The notes under the pieces: generated by a model | What the model saw: only the letters and a program-made list of their open reading frames with translations | Databases searched by the model: none | What the model was told of the DNA's origin: nothing | Program-made: the position numbers and the translations under genes | Assembly: GCA_946699065.1 (NCBI GenBank) | Contig: CAMPDV010000147.1 | Coordinates: forward strand, 310,001-374,000 | Length of the DNA stretch: 64,000 nt | Direction: 5' to 3' | Source: Loxodes magnus | Lineage: Eukaryota > Ciliophora > Karyorelictea > Loxodida > Loxodidae | Shown: positions 10,655 to 24,383 of the stretch, in pieces | Layout of the letters: every line of letters starts with the position of its first letter | How positions within the stretch are numbered: position 1 is the first letter of the stretch

Positions 10655-12300
10655 TTTATTATAGAAATTTTAGTGCTAAAAAGCTTATTAAAGTTTTGTA
10701 AAAAGATTAGAGATTCAATTATTAATAAAGATTACTATCAATTTCATTTAGCAACACTCAACACACTAGCAAACTTAATAATTTTAGCTATCTCTCAAGC
10801 ATTTTTTACCTAAGCAATTAAAAATAAAATAGAAGAAACTTAAGAACTAAATAAGTAAAAATAGATCTCTTTATAGCTTTAATTTTTTGTTTGATAACTA
10901 TAAAATTAATTAAGAATTAATGTAGTAGTTAGAACTATGCTTGCCTAATACATTTGAGTATTATTTTTGCCTTGTTGTAGCTATTTGATATATCTAATAC
11001 ATTTATACCAAATTCTAACTCTAAAATAAATCTAGCTTCTTTATTATTTAAAGGATTATTTGATCACTTAATTGAAATTAAATTAAAAGTTAGATTTTTA
11101 GTAATATATTCCTTTATAAAAATCGCTGTAGGATTAATATTTAACCATTCTTCTTTTGATTATTATTTTATAGGAAAATCTTTAGTATATTTTAGGAATA
11201 ACTTTAATTATAGAGATATAAGAATTTAAATAAAGCTAAGTACTATAATTTTAAAGTTATCTTAACTGCTTATTAATTAAACAATTATTAAGGCTCTTCT
11301 ACTTATACAATAAAAAATAAATTATTATTTAACCTATTAAAGCTGACTGCTATCAAATTTAATTGTCTTTATAATAAGGATAAAAGTTCAAATCAAATTT
11401 CATAAAGGATTAAAATAAAATTAGGCTTCTCTCTATTTTAAAGGTGATGGAAATTTGATCTTTCAGTTCTATGACTTTTTTTTTGGTCTATATAAAAGTG
11501 ATAATTGCAAGTTCATTATGCTTAAAATAATTAGTTTCATAAAATTTTTCTTTTGTATATGATTTTTAAATGAAAAATTTATGAATGGCATATCAATTTT
11601 TCTAAGATCTCTCTTAATAATAAGATAAGCAGAGATATTAATTTTCAAAGTTTTAATTATTAAGTTGTAAACTACTATAGATTACTTCTAATTGTGGACT
11701 TAAATGAAAGAATCTAATTAAGAAAGTCGTCCGAATATAATTATCTGATATTATAATTTAATAATTACTATTTTTAAGCATAAATTAAATTTTAGCAGAA
11801 TCTAAAATAGATAAAAAAGCTAAATTTCATGATCCACATTAAAAACCTTAACTCTCTCTTCTTCATCTTCCTATTCGCTTTAATTTAAACTTTTCTCTTT
11901 TTACGCGCTTATGATTTTTTATATTCGTTTACTTGATTTTATAATAATATTTTGGAATTTTACTTAAAATAACTTCTTATTAATGAGAAAAACACTTTTA
12001 TTCTCTTTAAAACCTTTTATCTTTCGTAATCCAAATATTTTTTATTTTCTCTTTTAATAAATAAAATTTTAATTTATAAATTTCTTAAAAATGTGTATTT
12101 TTTAATTAAAATGTACTCTAATTTATTCTTTATAAAATTTAATTATTTTTTATTTTATTTCTAACTCATTTCTTTATTTCTTTTTTACTTTCTATAATTT
12201 TTTTATTTATTAAATTAATAATGTGGTTATTTTTTAAAAATCCCCTTTAAAATCACATAATTATGCATTTGAAAGTTCTTACTAAATTAAAAAACATTGA
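10655..12300. other. AT-rich non-coding stretch
   Basis: I see no gene, RNA or element. The plus strand is T-rich after about 11.8 kb, leading into the minus-strand candidate gene. Confidence 0.4.
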
Positions 12301-13599
12301 TCATTCTAAAAGATAATTCTTTACTTTTTTATCAAAATTTTTTATTCTATTTACTTACCGCTGTCAAGGATCGTATTAAATCCATATTTCCTGACGTATA
12401 TTCTTAATTTTTCAATTTACAAATTTTATATTTTTTTCTATCTCTTCTTAATACAACTTTCTTATAACTTGGAGTCTTCTATTGCTCTAACTAATTTCCA
12501 ATTTCCTTTAAAATTTTTCTCACAAAACCCGCTTTGTAGCTTCCTTATCTTACTGCACCACCTCTACTTTCTGAGACTCTACAACTTATTTCGCTAAAGA
12601 TGGTTAATCAATAAAGAAGGCCTCTGTGTCCTTAAGATTTCATTCAAAAAAAAACCTTCATCACTTCTTGAGTTAAGTCCGACTTGATTTTAAATTTCTT
12701 TTTCTGCCTTAATTTCATCCTTCAAAATTTTTTCTGCTTACTAGGATATCTCTAAAATTATCTAATAAGAAATCTTATTTCAGTCTTATTACTATATTTC
12801 AATTACTTTGAGAAACTCTAATGTAGAAAATTTTAATCTCTCATACTATTCTACTTCCAATGTCTTTTAATATTTTCTTATATTGATAAGGAAATTCTGT
12901 TGATGCATTTTACCTCTCTATCAATTAATATAGCTTTCTCCTTAAAAATAAACATCTATATCCTAGAAAAGAATCCTTTTCAAAGCAATCTCTCAAAAGA
13001 TTATTCATATCATATAAATGCTAGATTTCTTATTATGTTTAGGCTTAAACACATTATCATAGGTTATTTCTTTCGAAAATTGCTTACTTTTTAAATTTTG
13101 GATCCAATAAATTTAGACAAAGATTAACTCTTGCTAGATTTAATTTTTTAACTACATCTCAAATTTATATCCTATAAAATATAATCTTTCTTCATATCAT
13201 TGTGAATGCTTTTCTTTCTCAGTATTTAATCTATTCCAAAAAAATAATTTTTTATTTTTTTAATTTTTTGCCTATCAAGAACTATCCATTTTTTATTTAA
13301 TAGCTCTTAACGAGTTTAAGATAGACATTTTATTTCTAAATATAAAGGTATACAGCATTATCCGTATACAATTATTAATTTTAACATCTCATTTCTTATG
13401 TTAAAGCATCTTCTTACTCAAATTATTTTCTAAAGAAATTTGACTATAAATCTCCTTCAGCGCTCATCAACTCTTTCTTCCATTTTTCTTTACAGATATT
13501 CCAAAATAATCTTTAATTTTCACGACAATTTCTCTAAAACCTAGACCGAAGCCTTTTAAAATTGAAAGCGATTTTCCTTTAATATATAAAATTTACCAG
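12301..13599 (-). CDS. Unidentified candidate gene, TGA-rich frame
   Basis: The minus strand is purine-rich, and one frame gives protein-like text from about 13600 to 12304. Examples are NICKEKWKKELMSAEGDLQ near 13490, HLYDMNNLLRDCFEKDSFLG near 13000, TEFPYQYKKILKDIGSRIV near 12880 and AKQVVESQKVEVVQQDKEAT near 12580. Keeping a single frame requires a dozen or more TGA codons read as Trp. A one-base shift near 12715 gives an alternative TGA-free frame of about 80 codons, so frameshift decay is also possible. No domain is recognised and no clear ATG is seen before about 13469. A TGA at 12301-12303 is taken as the tentative end. Confidence 0.35.
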
Positions 13600-16519
13600 A
13601 ATTAAATAAAAAAAACAAAATGATAATCATATTTAAAATATATAGCTTTATATACTTTGATATGGTAAATAAGCTTTAAATAATAACTAAATAATTAAAA
13701 AATAAAGCTAAAAATAATTAAATAATAGATATATTTAAGTAAATAATTCCTTTGGTCAACTAATTATTAATTTATGTCTTAATTAATTTTACTTTTTTTA
13801 AATATCTTTAAGAAAATATTATTATAATATATTTGCTATTTTTCTTAATTAATTTAAAAAAATAAATAATGTTTACTTTATTTAGATTTTTTAATGTAAT
13901 TAATAAATATAGATTTACTATAAATAGAACTTAAATTAAACAAAGTATAATATCTATTAATTTGAGAGAATAAAATAAATAAAATCTTAAAATTATTAAT
14001 AGTTATCTATTCTAAATTAATTAAACAGCCTTCTTATAAAAATATTTAGTTTATATACTTACTTTACAATAGCCAGATATTTATATAAATTTAAATAATT
14101 ATAATAAATAAATTTTTTTGTTTTATTAGAAAATAATAAAAGCAAAAGATAAATAATTAAAATAGTGATTATTGCAATTTATAATAATGTATTAATATTT
14201 AGTTTTAATAAATATAACTAAAATATCTAAATTCTCACTTTATCCAATAAATTAGAGTTTAAATAAATTCTTAAATTTATTTACATTTTATAAGTCTAGA
14301 TCATTTATTAAAAAATAAAATAACAAACAAAAATATTAATTTTAAATAGAATTTAATGATATTTAAGCTTCTTTTATAATTATTAATAAGTTTCTTATAT
14401 TGTGAAGAGAAAATTGTTTTAATATTTAAAAAAAATAAATTATAGCAAATTTAGATCTATATCATACCTTTATATTTCATTTTATAGTGAAAATTTACTT
14501 TTGATCGAAATACAAAATATTTATTTTTCATCTATTTCTACTTTAAGCATCATAAATGATTAAATAAAATTTCAAAATTTTCTAAATAATAAAAAATAAT
14601 TTAATTATAAATTAGGATTTTGTTTTTTATTTAATTTTTTTAATTTTACTAATTTTTATATTTTGATAATTTTAACTATATTAGCATTTTGAAAAATGAA
14701 AACAAACAAGTAAAAAGCTTAAAATTTTGTATTGAGATTTTTATTATTATATCAAAACTTATATTGTCAAAATTATAAAATAAATAGCAAAATTTCAAGA
14801 TTTTAAAGAGATTAAAGTTATAAAAAATTAAGAGGTTTTATAAATCTAAAAATAAATGTAGATAACTTTAGTCTTTTTGTGCAAATATAAAATTTATATT
14901 TATTCTAAAAGAATAAATAAGTGAGCTTTATAATAAAATATATCTAAAAGTTTAAACCAATTATTGATAAATGGATGAAAAGAAATTTAATAAGCTTTTT
15001 TAAGTGTAAGATTATTAATGCTCTGTAATAAGTATGCTAATGCTTATTTTTATATAATTATTCTCATTTATCTCTTAATTATTTTAAAATAGCATCTAGC
15101 TTAATTGATATTTTTTAATTTTAAATGGTTTCTAGTTCTTTTTACGAGACTTTAAAGTGTTTTTATTTTCTTTAGTTTAGAGTATATGAATAAAAGGTTT
15201 TTAAAATTACCTATATAAAAAGTAGAAAAATAAATCTGACAATAAAACAACTGAGTGAGGAAGAGTATGAAGAATAATTATAAAAATGATTTAAAAATAT
15301 TTTAAAATTAAATAACACTTATTTATAAATAAATAAGCTATTAACAATTATATTTAGGCAATTAATAAAAATTCATTAAGATTTGATACTAAAGTTCATT
15401 TTATTAAATATTGTATTATATTAATAAAATATATTAAATATTTTCTTAGTATTTAGAACTAATTAATTAAATAAAAGAAGGTATTATTAGATAAATTCAA
15501 TTATAATAGTTATTAAGTAATTTAAAATAGTTGCTAACACTAAAATTAAGTTCTAAGTACACTTAATAAATATTTTTTATTCTATTTTTATGAAATTATT
15601 TTATAATTAATTGAAATAAACTGAAAATAGTCTAAGGATCTATTTCATATAATAAACTAATATTAGAATTTTTAGATATTATATTATAAACAATTTAGAA
15701 ATAAATAGACTAAAGTAAAATAAGATAAGCAAGAATTAAAGAAATAAAAAATTCTAATTAATAAAGTAAAATTATAAATAGTCAAATATTAAATTTTTTG
15801 CTTGTAATTATTAAAATGGAATTAAGACAGGTTTAAGTTATTAAATAGCAAGCTTTGTTTATTATTAAGATAAATATAGTTCTTGAAACATTTATTTTAA
15901 TAGTATAATTATAAAACTTAAAATTAATAGAGACTATTGAAGTATTTACTAAAGAAATTAGTAAAAGATTAAACTTGCTTATAATTTTATAATTTTATAA
16001 TTTTATTCTAGTTTAAAATTAATCTTTATAAATTAAGCCTTTTTATTATTTAATTTTATTTGATAATTTTTTAATATATCTAACATAATCTTATAAGCGT
16101 ATGATTTAAATATCATTTTTAAAAACTTTAGATACAAAAATTAGAAAGTTATGAAATAATTTACTTGTTTGATACTTTCAAATAATAAATTTAACTATTT
16201 AAAATATTTAATTATTTATTTACTTTTATTAATATTCATTAAGTATGTAGATTTCATAATTTTAATTTTAATTTTTGCAATTAATATTCTTATACAGAGA
16301 TAAAGAAATTCTTTAAATATTTTATTCCTCAAAAGATGTTGAATTCTCTAACTAAAATTATTTAATTAAAAATTAACTTTATTGAAATTGGTTTCTTTAA
16401 TTTAAGCTTGTAATAATTAACTATTAACTCTTCTATTTTTATATAGTAGCAAGAATGTTTAGAATATTAATTTAAGTAATTAGTATTATAATAATTAATT
16501 AAAATCTATTATCAGCAAG
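13600..16519. other. Long AT-rich stretch, nothing recognised
   Basis: About 2.9 kb of A/T-dominated sequence with no protein motif, tRNA, element hairpin or tail. Confidence 0.4.
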
Positions 16520-17656
16520 TTAGCTATACACTACTGAACAGCTACTACTTATTATAGTCAAAATTACAGTGCAATCATCTTGTTTACCTCCGTTTATTTT
16601 TATTCCATGTTTACGTGCTTCAATTGCAAAAGGGCTCAAATAACTTTTCAACTATGATAATTCCCATGCTTTCTTGCATAATTCTTAAGAGAGTGCTTGT
16701 AAATTTGAAAATTCGTTCTGATTATTGATAATTTCTAGAATTTTTTAGATTGAAATATTATCGAAAAATCCATCAGAACCACAAATAATCAAATCTTCTA
16801 ATCCTACTTCTATTTACTAATATTTAGCATCTTATGGCTATGTTAATTTTTCTTTCATACCTGCTTAAATCATGCTCTTAAGTTAATTTGCTAACTGCTT
16901 ATTTTATAGCTATAGCTTCTTTATATCTTCTTAATTAGGCCAGATAATTAGCTAGCATGGTATGTTGAATTCATATTAATTAATTTAGGTTTACCATAAT
17001 ATTTCATATAATTAGCTAATTCTATTTTTACGTAAAACTATCGCTTAAGAATCTCCTATCCAGGTAAAGTGCAGAGTTGTATTATTCAGGAAGTAATAGA
17101 TAATAGTACTGCTACCTGGAACTTATAAATTAGAATAAGCTTATTTAAGTATCTAAGTACTTTCACTCTGGAAGTCCTTTACTTTTTAATTTCTTTGTTT
17201 TTTGATTTAATACACATTTGTCAATAGCTATTCTCCAAATACTCTTGGATTTATATTAAACTGCTTCCATTCTGAAACTCCATCAGCTATACCGCAAAAT
17301 TATTGATCAACTATCATAAAATCCGAGCTTAGTGATGGATTATTAGATTTTAGTTTAGGATTTGGAAGCATAAAACCTTACGATTCCATTTTTAGTTAAG
17401 AATTTCATAAATTTTCCATTTAAGTTTAGCACTCACAATTTAGTTAAAGCTCTTGATAAGATGGTTCACTTACTTTCTAATCATTTTTTTAAACTTTTAT
17501 AAAAGTTTTCTATGCTAGATTTTTGGCCATTCCTAGAAAAGTATTCTTAGTACTTTATTTTTCTGGTGAATTTTAACTAGATTGAAAAGAGTCGAAGTTA
17601 ATAGCAGCTTACTAGCATTCTTGACACATAAAATTAATTTTCTTAGCCTTGCACAT
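16520..17656 (-). CDS. PP2C-type protein phosphatase, PTC7-like
   Basis: About 378 residues from the ATG at 17656. The N-terminus is Cys-rich (MCKAKKINFMCQECQQ). The catalytic part shows VDQQFCGIADGVSEWKQF (PTC7 group IADGV-G-W), VPGSSTIIYYFL, FTWIGDSQAIVLR (GDS), LIICGSDGFFDNIS (the metal-binding SDGxFD) and GGKQDDCTVILTII (QDD-T). Order and spacing match the PTC7/SpoIIE-like PP2C group, Mg/Mn-dependent Ser/Thr phosphatases often found in organelles. One in-frame TGA at 17405-17407 lies N-terminal to the domain (MENL-W-NSQ). It reads as Trp, or the true start could be a later Met. The domain ends naturally at a TAA (16520-16522). No TGA follows for over 100 codons, so either TAA stops here or there is a Gln-rich tail. 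Confidence 0.85.
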
Positions 17657-19149
17657 TTTTATAAATACTAGAATTAAAAAATAAAATAATAGTAAATAAG
17701 CACTAATTAATATAAGCATTGCTTTAGTTAAAAGCTAACTTGCTCTAGTGTTCTTTTGTATAGGCATAAGTATACTTGATTTAATTTAATTACTTATCTA
17801 ACTAACTCTTTTATGATTTAATTATTTTAGCAGCTTAAATTATTAACCAGAGTATTTATTTAAATATTCTAAGATGCTTTGTGCTTTCATTTTAGTTGGA
17901 ATCAATTGTTTTATAAAGTTAAGGAAAATATAATAATGGCTAATTGTGGCAAATAACTAAATAAATTTAGAAGCACATTTGCTTATAGGCTAAATAGACT
18001 AATATTGCTATTAAAATGCTTTATTTTATAATTTATTATTCTAATTTTAACTCCTCCATCAAATAAATCAATTCTGCTTCAAAGATTCATAATTAAAGGT
18101 TTTTTGATTCTGCTCAAAGTGTTTTTTTTGAAAAGATTTAAATCAAAACTAAAAGAAGTTTTGTAAGTAACTGACTCAAATTAGTTAAATTAAATGTATA
18201 ACAAAAAGATAAAAATTAACTTTAAGAAAGCATTTACTATATGATTTATAGAGTCTTATAACTTGCAGCAGGTATCACTATTATCTTGCTTTATTTAGCA
18301 AAGCAGAATTTATATTTTTCTAGCAATCAAATAATTTTGCTTAAATTAATTTAAGAAAAGTAAATTAAAATCATAAGAAACACTGTATAGATGATTTTAA
18401 GTTATAAGCATTCAAAAGAGGTTATAGTAATACTTTTTATTTTATATTAAATCTATCAAAATTATAAAGATAAATAAAGCAAAGGACTCGAGAAAATAAA
18501 TATTTTAATTTAGAGAAAACTAGTAATTAAAAAAATCTTTAGCAAAATTAAAAAAAAGAATAAAATTAGAAATTTTGTAATTTTAAACTTTTTATGGTTT
18601 TTTCAATTAAAAAATTAAAGATATTATTATTATTAAGAAAGTTAACAATAAATTTTATCTTTTTATTCTGCTCTCTCAAGCAAATAAAATTTAAAAGAAT
18701 GAAAAAAAATTGTATATTATGAAAATTAAATTTTTTTTCTATTTAAGCAAGAAATAATTGAAGCCATTTAATGCAAGGAAAGAAAGTCAGTAGCATTCTT
18801 TTAGCTACAAAATAAAAGGGTATTTTGAAATATATGTTTAAAATACTAGTACTTATATAATTTAGATAAATAAAAATTAATAATTTTTTAAATAATTATA
18901 ATACTATTATATAAAAATTATTTTTTTAAAGCAATAAAGCTTTATTAATTTTGATAATCTACTCCTTTTTAAAATTTTAATGTTTAGACTTTATTAAATT
19001 CCTACTTTTATATATAAGTATATATTTTTATTAAAAATTAAAATATCTTTAAAGGTTTTTATTTAAATATATTAGTTATCTAAATTTTAAAAATATAAAT
19101 TGAGTTTGATATAAGTTATTTAATTATTATTATTTTGTTTATTTAGAAT
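17657..19149. other. AT-rich stretch upstream of PP2C gene
   Basis: It holds the presumed PP2C promoter region and otherwise unremarkable A/T sequence. No motif was identified. Confidence 0.4.
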
Positions 19150-22100
19150 ATTAAATGAAAATAATTTTTTATCTAATAAACTAAATATTTACTTATTTAG
19201 AATAATTTTAAAATTAATTAATTAAAATTATAAATCTTTCAATCTATTTCATTTTATATTTTATCTTTATTTATTTTAATTATTATAATTTAAAACTATA
19301 TTAATTCATCTATTTAATATATTTCCTTTAAATCTAATTAATTTAGGTTTTTTTGTTTATTATATTCTATTATTTCTCATTATAAGCAGTTGCTTTTCTT
19401 TTGTGTTTCTGCTTATGTCAAGAAGAGAAGATGTTTTATTTTTTAATTTTCTTCTTTAAAGATTTGTTCTAAAAAATAACTTTAATTCAATATGTTTATT
19501 AGTTTAATTTAAGGTGACAAAGAAAATTTATTTGTTAAGAGCCCATGAATAACTTACACTATTTATTAAGAATAGAGTTTGATGATAAAATACTTAAAAG
19601 AACAAAAAATTAAAATAAAATATAATACTTAGCAAAATAAATAAGGTTATATATATCCTATTTAAATCAATCAATATTTAATAACACTTTTATTTTTATT
19701 TCACTTATTTCTATTTTTATTAAGTACTTTTCTATAATTTAACTTTTAAAACTTCAACTTCAATAGTTAACTTTTTATAATAGTTAAATTTTGTTTAGCT
19801 AAAAGTTAAGAAGATTTTAAAACATGTTTAGTTATATTTGAGTATTTAAACTCTTGCAAAATTATTATTTTATATATATAACTGAAAGAAATGAAAAAGT
19901 ATTATAATAGAAGTATATAAATTTAGCTATTCTAATAATTTAAATCTAATAACTATATAATATCATTATTTATATTAATTATCTTATTTTTAACATTTAT
20001 CCATGATTTAAGCATTTTCCTTATGAAAAAAATTATTAAATACATTAGATTAGTAAAAAATATATGCTTATATTAATAAATTTAAAATTTTAAGATATAT
20101 GCTTTAAGCTAAACGAAATTAATAAAGGTTATATATATTTTTATATTTTATAAGTCTAAACATCGAATTCACTTATAATAAAATAAATTTTTTATATATG
20201 ATAGCCTATAAATTTAAAAACTGTCAAAACTTTATGTGTTTTTCTAAAAATAAGATACTTAATTTTTAATGTATGCTACAATTTCTTTATATCACATTCT
20301 TATTAATTAAAAAATTTTATAATATATATTTATTTAAAAGTAAAATAGATATAATTTCAAACTACTATTTCCTAGTACATATTATTTTAAATCTTTATTT
20401 AATATGAATATCAAAAGTTTTGCATCTATTTTTTTATAAATTAGGGGAAAATATAAGTGATATGAAATTAAATGTTTAAATATTTAATGTATATAAAAGC
20501 AATAAAATTATTACTATTTTATATATAAATACAAAATAAAAGACATAGTAATAGTTTATTTTCATCATATACCATTTATAAAATTCTCAAATATCTATTC
20601 AAAAATTAATTGTGTTCCTATTTAAAATACTACTACTTTTAATATTATGCTTAATTATCTTGATATAATTCTTTATCCTTAATAGAGGAAATGTAACTAT
20701 TAGACTAAATTAGTACCTTAATTAAAAATAATAATAAACTTATTATTATATAAAACTTTTAAGTATTTCATTAGCTTTTTAGTAAAACACGAAATAAGCA
20801 TTAATTTACTTTAATTATTCAAATTCATTTTATTATATTTTTTATCTTAACTGTAAGTATCTAAAACTAGAAATTTACAAAGCTTAAAATGTATCTTAGC
20901 ATTGCTTAAAGATTTTTTCATATATTTATTAATTTAAAAAAGCATAAGGATTTATACTAAAAAGGATCAAAGAGAAGTAGAATATTAGTACTTTATATAT
21001 AGCTTTAGATTTGATAAGTATGAGTAAACAACCTAAATGATAGCAATCATTTATTTATTATATGCATTAAAATTATAAACCTTTAAAAATTATATATACA
21101 TATATCTAACTAATTCTTGAAGGATTATTTATACTTAATCACTTTGCAGGAAGAGTCATTTTTGCTGTCAGACAATATTTATCCTTTAATTAGCTTTCAA
21201 TTTGTATGCCAAAAATTATTTAGTCTCATTAATATTTTTGAAACAGAGACACATATCTAAGTTTGAGGCTATACTACTTAAAAACGAAAATAAATTTGTT
21301 TGCATGTATTTATAATAAAATATATCTACAAAAAGATTTAAATTGCTAGTAGTTAATAATCTATAATATCCTTAGTTTAAGATAATAAAAATAAGGTTTT
21401 ATAATTTATCAATAGTTTGAATCTTTTAGTTAAGTCAATAAATATTTCAACTGGATATTTATTAATTTAAGCTAGTTTCTATTTTTTATTATTAAGCATT
21501 TTACATTTTAACTTTACCATATAGGCCTATTATCATTTAACAAAAAATAGAACTTTAATAAGTTTATTTAAAAGAAAAAATGTGCTTAGTAATTTATTTG
21601 AGCTATAAAAAAGTAAATAGAATCTAATCAATTAAAAGTAATGAAATATACATAAATTTAAATATTTTTGTTAAATAAATAAATTTGATTATAGAGCGCG
21701 TAGCACTCTCGTTGGTGCGCAGCTCTTTAAAAAAAATGTTTCATACTGACAAGAATGTTTTTTACTGATAAACTTATCAGATATTGATAAACCTTGTTCA
21801 ATACTGGTATAATTATTCAGTACTGATAAAAATGTTCAATACTGATATAATTTTAGAATACTTGTAATCTTTAATACTTGCTGGAGGTCCAAGGACATGG
21901 CAGGATTGTGTCTCATTGCATCACTAAAGCAGAGGACGACATGTGTCAATTATGGGTACTTAAATTCCCCACCTCTGATGAAGCTCGCAATATTATTTCT
22001 TTTTCGTTCCAGTATTAAAAATAAACGAAGCCAATTCAATCCAGTGTCGAAGGTCTAAGAATCTTATGTCTCGAGGCCAAGCCAAAGCAGAGGAAGACAT

Positions 22101-23300
22101 AAAGTCGATTATGGATACTTAACTTCCCCAACCTCTGATGAAGATGACCTTGTTGTTCACCTTCGAACAACTATGGCGATTTTAAAAAAATTAATAAATA
22201 GTTTAATTATTAGAAATATTTATATATAATATTAAAATTTACAACTTAATTTTATATATTTATGGGCATAAATAACTATTTATTACTCATATTTTACTTT
22301 AAAACTTGTTTCAACTAAGCTTGTTTAAATAAACAATAATCCATTATTCTTTTCTTAAAACAATTATTTAGATTTATTTTATCTAAAAGAGATATCAATA
22401 AAATAAATAAATAAACTAAATTAAAATTTATTTTTTCAACTTAGTATAATGTTTATATTTTTAGCTTAAGCATTAGCTCTATTTATTTAAAATTTAGTAA
22501 TAATAGATTTATAGATAACTAAAGCTATTAATGTATCACGTTTTGCTCTGGAAATAAAAAGATACAATTCTAACAAATTTATTTTTGACTGTAAAAGGTA
22601 TAAATAATACTATCTAAAATTGAATTGAATTTTCATACTCTCATAAGGTTAATCTTTCATATAAATTGGTTATAAATAAAAAGCTCTAAATATAAATATA
22701 TCAGCTGATAACATCTCTAGATATTTAAAATATTATATTATAATATTTATTATTAATACTTTTTTCATCATATAACAAAAATTAAATTAGTTTTTTAAAT
22801 ATATATTTCAGTGTAGCATATATATAAAATATTTCTCATTATTAAAATAGGGTGCTAATCTTTAAAAAATTTGCTTAGTTATTTCTCTATTTCTAAAGTA
22901 TTTTTTTTCTAAATTTTAGCTTTAGTATGAATAAAGAATATCTTGTTGCCCTAAGTAATTTTATGATATTTAAAATGAATCAAATTTTCTTTTAATTTTT
23001 ATATTTATTCTTAAAATATTTATCTACACTAAGCATAATACATTTTTTTAGAAATTTAAACCATTATAAGCTCTGTAGCTATTTAGAATAGAAGGTTCAA
23101 ATAATTATAATCTCTAACAAATGAAATATACTTTATTCAGCAAAGGCAACTGCTTTGCAATTAATGAAATTTGTCGGAAAGTTTTAAATAAAATATAAGG
23201 GTATATATATAATTAAGTTAAAAACCTTAGTTAGCTATTAAAAATTATTTCTTAAAGTAAATATTTCCAAAATTTAAATTTGAAGATAACTATTTATTTG
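19150..23300 (+). repeat. Segmental duplication SD1, copy 1
   Basis: It is collinear with 36.73-44.49 kb at clearly recognisable identity, for example around TTTAGAATAATTTTAAAATT at 19196 and 36759. The unique sequence is AT-rich and non-coding as far as I can see. This copy carries only one insertion (family C, 21.66-22.19 kb), so it serves as the empty-site reference for the insertions in copy 2. Confidence 0.85.
21660..22190 (-). mobile_element. Short hairpin-tailed retroelement, family C copy 1
   Basis: Minus-strand element matching 61.65-62.16 kb. The 3' hairpin at plus 21694-21725 is identical to that of the family B and C copies at 61.6 and 62.1 kb. The (TTTA)n tail is at plus 21672-21685. 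Next to the hairpin is a block of degenerate repeats of about 20 bases around ATACTGATAAAAATGTTCA (plus 21740-21860). The body then has two related halves, each with TCCTCTGATGAAG-like and CCTCTGC-like segments, so the element contains an internal duplication. No convincing long ORF. Confidence 0.75.
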
Positions 23301-23524
23301 TCTAAACGATGCATATAAATAAAACTTATACATATTTAGCATTTTATAAAATTAGTAAATAATTGACTAAAAAGCTTTATTCTTTATTTAATTAAAATAA
23401 AACACCAAAATATAAAAAATAAAAAGTTGATTTATCTAAAAAATTTAATTTAGAATATAAAATATTATTAATATTGATTTATACTGTAAATTAATTTAAT
23501 GTTTACTATAAATTTTAATTAAAT
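23301..23524 (+). repeat. Segmental duplication SD2, copy 1, left part
   Basis: It matches 54.96-55.17 kb (for example CATATTTAGCATTTTATAAA in both). It continues on the far side of the family F insertion at 24.4 kb. Confidence 0.8.
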
Positions 23525-24383
23525 ATAAAGTTAAAGTTAAAAAGCTTTGTTAAAGCCTTAGTAGTCAGTCATCTTACCTATTCTATCAGCTTGTCTCCAT
23601 TAGTTTGTCTTGAATTTCTACTAGGCTTAGTTAGGCGGTGTAGCACTTCATTAGCGCACCATCCTTTAATATTCTGAATAGTTTTCATCTTGCATGTACC
23701 GTTCCTAATTATTTCTCCAAGGATTAAGATTTGAATTAAAGAATTTTTTCTATAAATTTTTCCGCTTTATGTAGGATATATCCTAAATAGTTTTCTAAAA
23801 ATATTTTATTTATTCTTTCTTTAAATTTCGCTTAGTTAGTAGCAGTATTTTCATTGGTGTTATTTATTGCACACGTAGCATTTTATTCTTCTTTTAAACT
23901 ATTATTCCTGTAGCACTTATTTAATTTAAATTTACTACTTATTTTAAATAAACGTTTACTGTTTATTTTAATTTGAGGCTTCATTTTCTATTTCCATAGG
24001 ATCTGATTAATTCTGTTAAATCGAAAATGGCGTAATCTGAATTTATTATTAAATTTAAAGAATTCTTTGTTTCAGTTTGTCTTCTATTTCTTATGATGAT
24101 TAATATTGTTTCTCAAGTAAAGACGTTATTAGTTTTTCTAATTTTTCTACTTTATCAGTGAGGTATCTATTTTTAAACATAAACTCTTTTAATGACTTAG
24201 ATAATATTTCTATTTGAGTTTGTGTCGGAAGTTTTTTTAGTTCTGGATTTCCAAGTGGTTAATGTTCGTCATATCAATCATATTTCTCACTTTCACTCAT
24301 TGTAATTATTTCGCTTTTTTATTTTTTAGAGAATTTCCTGTTTAAATGTTTTGTTCAAAGTTCCGTTATTTCTTAGAAGCCAT
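23525..24383 (-). mobile_element. Gag-only retroelement, family F copy 2
   Basis: Nearly identical to copies 1 and 3. It is inserted in SD2 copy 1; the paralogous position near 55.17 kb is empty (ATATAAAG runs directly into ATATTTAATTATTTAATC), so the insertion came after the duplication. The (AACTTT)n tail is at plus 23528-23540, with the hairpin next to it. It lacks RT. Confidence 0.85.
23530..24383 (-). CDS. Family F gag-like protein with CCHC knuckle, copy 2
   Basis: Same ORF as copy 1, from ATG 24383. The knuckle CYVCNKQHQWKYC is at 23842-23880 with Trp as TGA. Near the C-terminus the codon at 23569-23571 is TGA where copies 1 and 3 have TGG (VR-W-LT), a direct TGA/TGG exchange between near-identical copies. 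Otherwise there are only scattered substitutions, consistent with a young insertion. Confidence 0.7.
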
